DNA from: Ensifer adhaerens
GTDB taxonomy: Bacteria; Pseudomonadota; Alphaproteobacteria; Rhizobiales; Rhizobiaceae
Direction: 5' to 3'
DNA: 64,000 bases
Assembly (NCBI GenBank): GCA_900215285.1
Contig: OCMG01000004.1
Span: forward strand, 496,001 to 560,000
In this document: positions 63,595 through 64,000 of the stretch, piece after piece
Position numbering within the stretch: position 1 is the stretch's first letter
How the letters are laid out: each line of letters begins with the position of its first letter
Program-made: the position numbers and the translations under genes
The notes under the pieces: model-generated
Told to the model about the DNA's origin: nothing
The model's database searches: none
The model's input: only the letters and a program-made list of their open reading frames with translations

Positions 63595-64000
63595 ATGAAA
63601 TTCACACTCTCCTGGCTCAAGGATCACCTTGAAACCGACGCCACGCTGGATCAGATCTGCGAGAAGCTGACGGCCATCGGCCTTGAGGTCGAGGATGTCG
63701 ATGACCGCGCAATGTTCAAGCCTTTCACCATTGCGAAGATCGTGACGGCTGAAAAGCATCCCGAGGCCGACCGGCTGAAGGTGCTCTCCGTCGACAAGGG
63801 CGATGGCAAACTGATCCAGATCGTCTGCGGCGCGCCGAATGCGCGGGCGGGGCTGATCGGTGCACTTGCGGAACCCGGCACTTACGTTCCTGGCATCGAC
63901 GTGACGCTCGGCGTCGGCAAGATCCGGGGCGTCGAGAGCCATGGCATGATGTGCTCCGAGAAGGAGCTGATGGTCTCCGAAGACCATAACGGCATCATCG
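63595..64000 (+). CDS. pheT: Phenylalanine-tRNA ligase beta subunit, N-terminal part (cut by window edge)
   Basis: The first 135 codons are visible. [35 protein letters not shown] starts the B1 domain; [18 protein letters not shown] and IVCGAPNAR are the tRNA-binding OB-fold, and [19 protein letters not shown] follows, all diagnostic. The protein continues beyond the window. It lies 54 bp after brnA, so its transcription may partly depend on the brnTA promoter or read through from pheS. Confidence 0.97.
   Translation, partial: MKFTLSWLKDHLETDATLDQICEKLTAIGLEVEDVDDRAMFKPFTIAKIVTAEKHPEADRLKVLSVDKGDGKLIQIVCGAPNARAGLIGALAEPGTYVPGIDVTLGVGKIRGVESHGMMCSEKELMVSEDHNGII

Overview
The window reads as a chromosomal segment of an alphaproteobacterium of the Rhizobiales, most likely Rhizobiaceae (Rhizobium, Agrobacterium, Shinella or Ensifer type). 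The evidence is the high-GC codon use, the gene content (MbfA with an Irr-type operator, PccR with propionyl-CoA carboxylase, BTLCP protease, LLM/sulfonate-type operon) and many palindromic intergenic repeats of the rhizobial mosaic kind. The species cannot be fixed from sequence alone. I see no phage, insertion sequence or CRISPR array.

Layout. 1-13.2 kb holds nucleoside uptake and salvage: add (cut by the left edge) and upp on +, and on the minus strand a BMP-type nucleoside ABC transporter (binding protein, ATPase, two permeases) running with stop/start overlaps into cdd, punA, deoC and deoA. A small MFS/RidA/TrmB cluster and a membrane-anchored aspartic protease lie inside this stretch, and slyX sits on the opposite strand between the binding protein and the ATPase. 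13.5-15.2 kb holds msrA, a small membrane protein and tRNA-Ser(GGA). 15.2-23.1 kb looks like one regulon for sulfur-compound acquisition: an FMN reductase, LLM monooxygenase and SsuABC-like operon, an FAD/NAD(P)-binding protein, an Rrf2 regulator, a 49-residue membrane peptide and an Lrp/AsnC regulator. Three of its promoters share a 19-bp operator-like motif. 23.4-31.7 kb holds a tiny membrane ORF, a YbaK-type deacylase, a lone ExoY-like sugar transferase, lepA, DoxX, a YCII/ECF42 sigma pair, a nitrilase/GNAT pair and a SnoaL-like protein.

31.9-34.1 kb holds hydroxyproline catabolism (epimerase and D-amino-acid dehydrogenase). 34.15-35.3 kb is a gene-free block packed with palindromic repeats. 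35.3-45.8 kb is the propionyl-CoA to succinyl-CoA module (pccR, pccB, pccA, mcm). It is interrupted by a DUF4160/DUF2442 pair, yghU, a hypothetical gene, queC and a repeat-bracketed DUF559 nuclease-like gene. 46-52 kb holds an outer-membrane barrel, a secreted Cys-rich protein, an XRE-cupin/GNAT pair and pntAB. 52.1-60.8 kb holds a terminal-inverted-repeat element, an FMN reductase, infC (ATT start), an alpha/beta hydrolase, BTLCP protease, MocR/EamA, mbfA, moeB and recF. 61-64 kb holds rpmI-rplT, then pheS, a BrnT/BrnA toxin-antitoxin pair, and the start of pheT (cut by the right edge).

The most unusual feature is the repeat population. About fifteen copies share one modular plan: a C/G-rich hairpin, an exchangeable middle stem with compensatory changes, and a GAGGGGG tail. 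One copy encodes residues near the start of methylmalonyl-CoA mutase, one forms the last codons of MoeB, and two inverted copies bracket the DUF559 gene, one of them also supplying its ribosome binding site.
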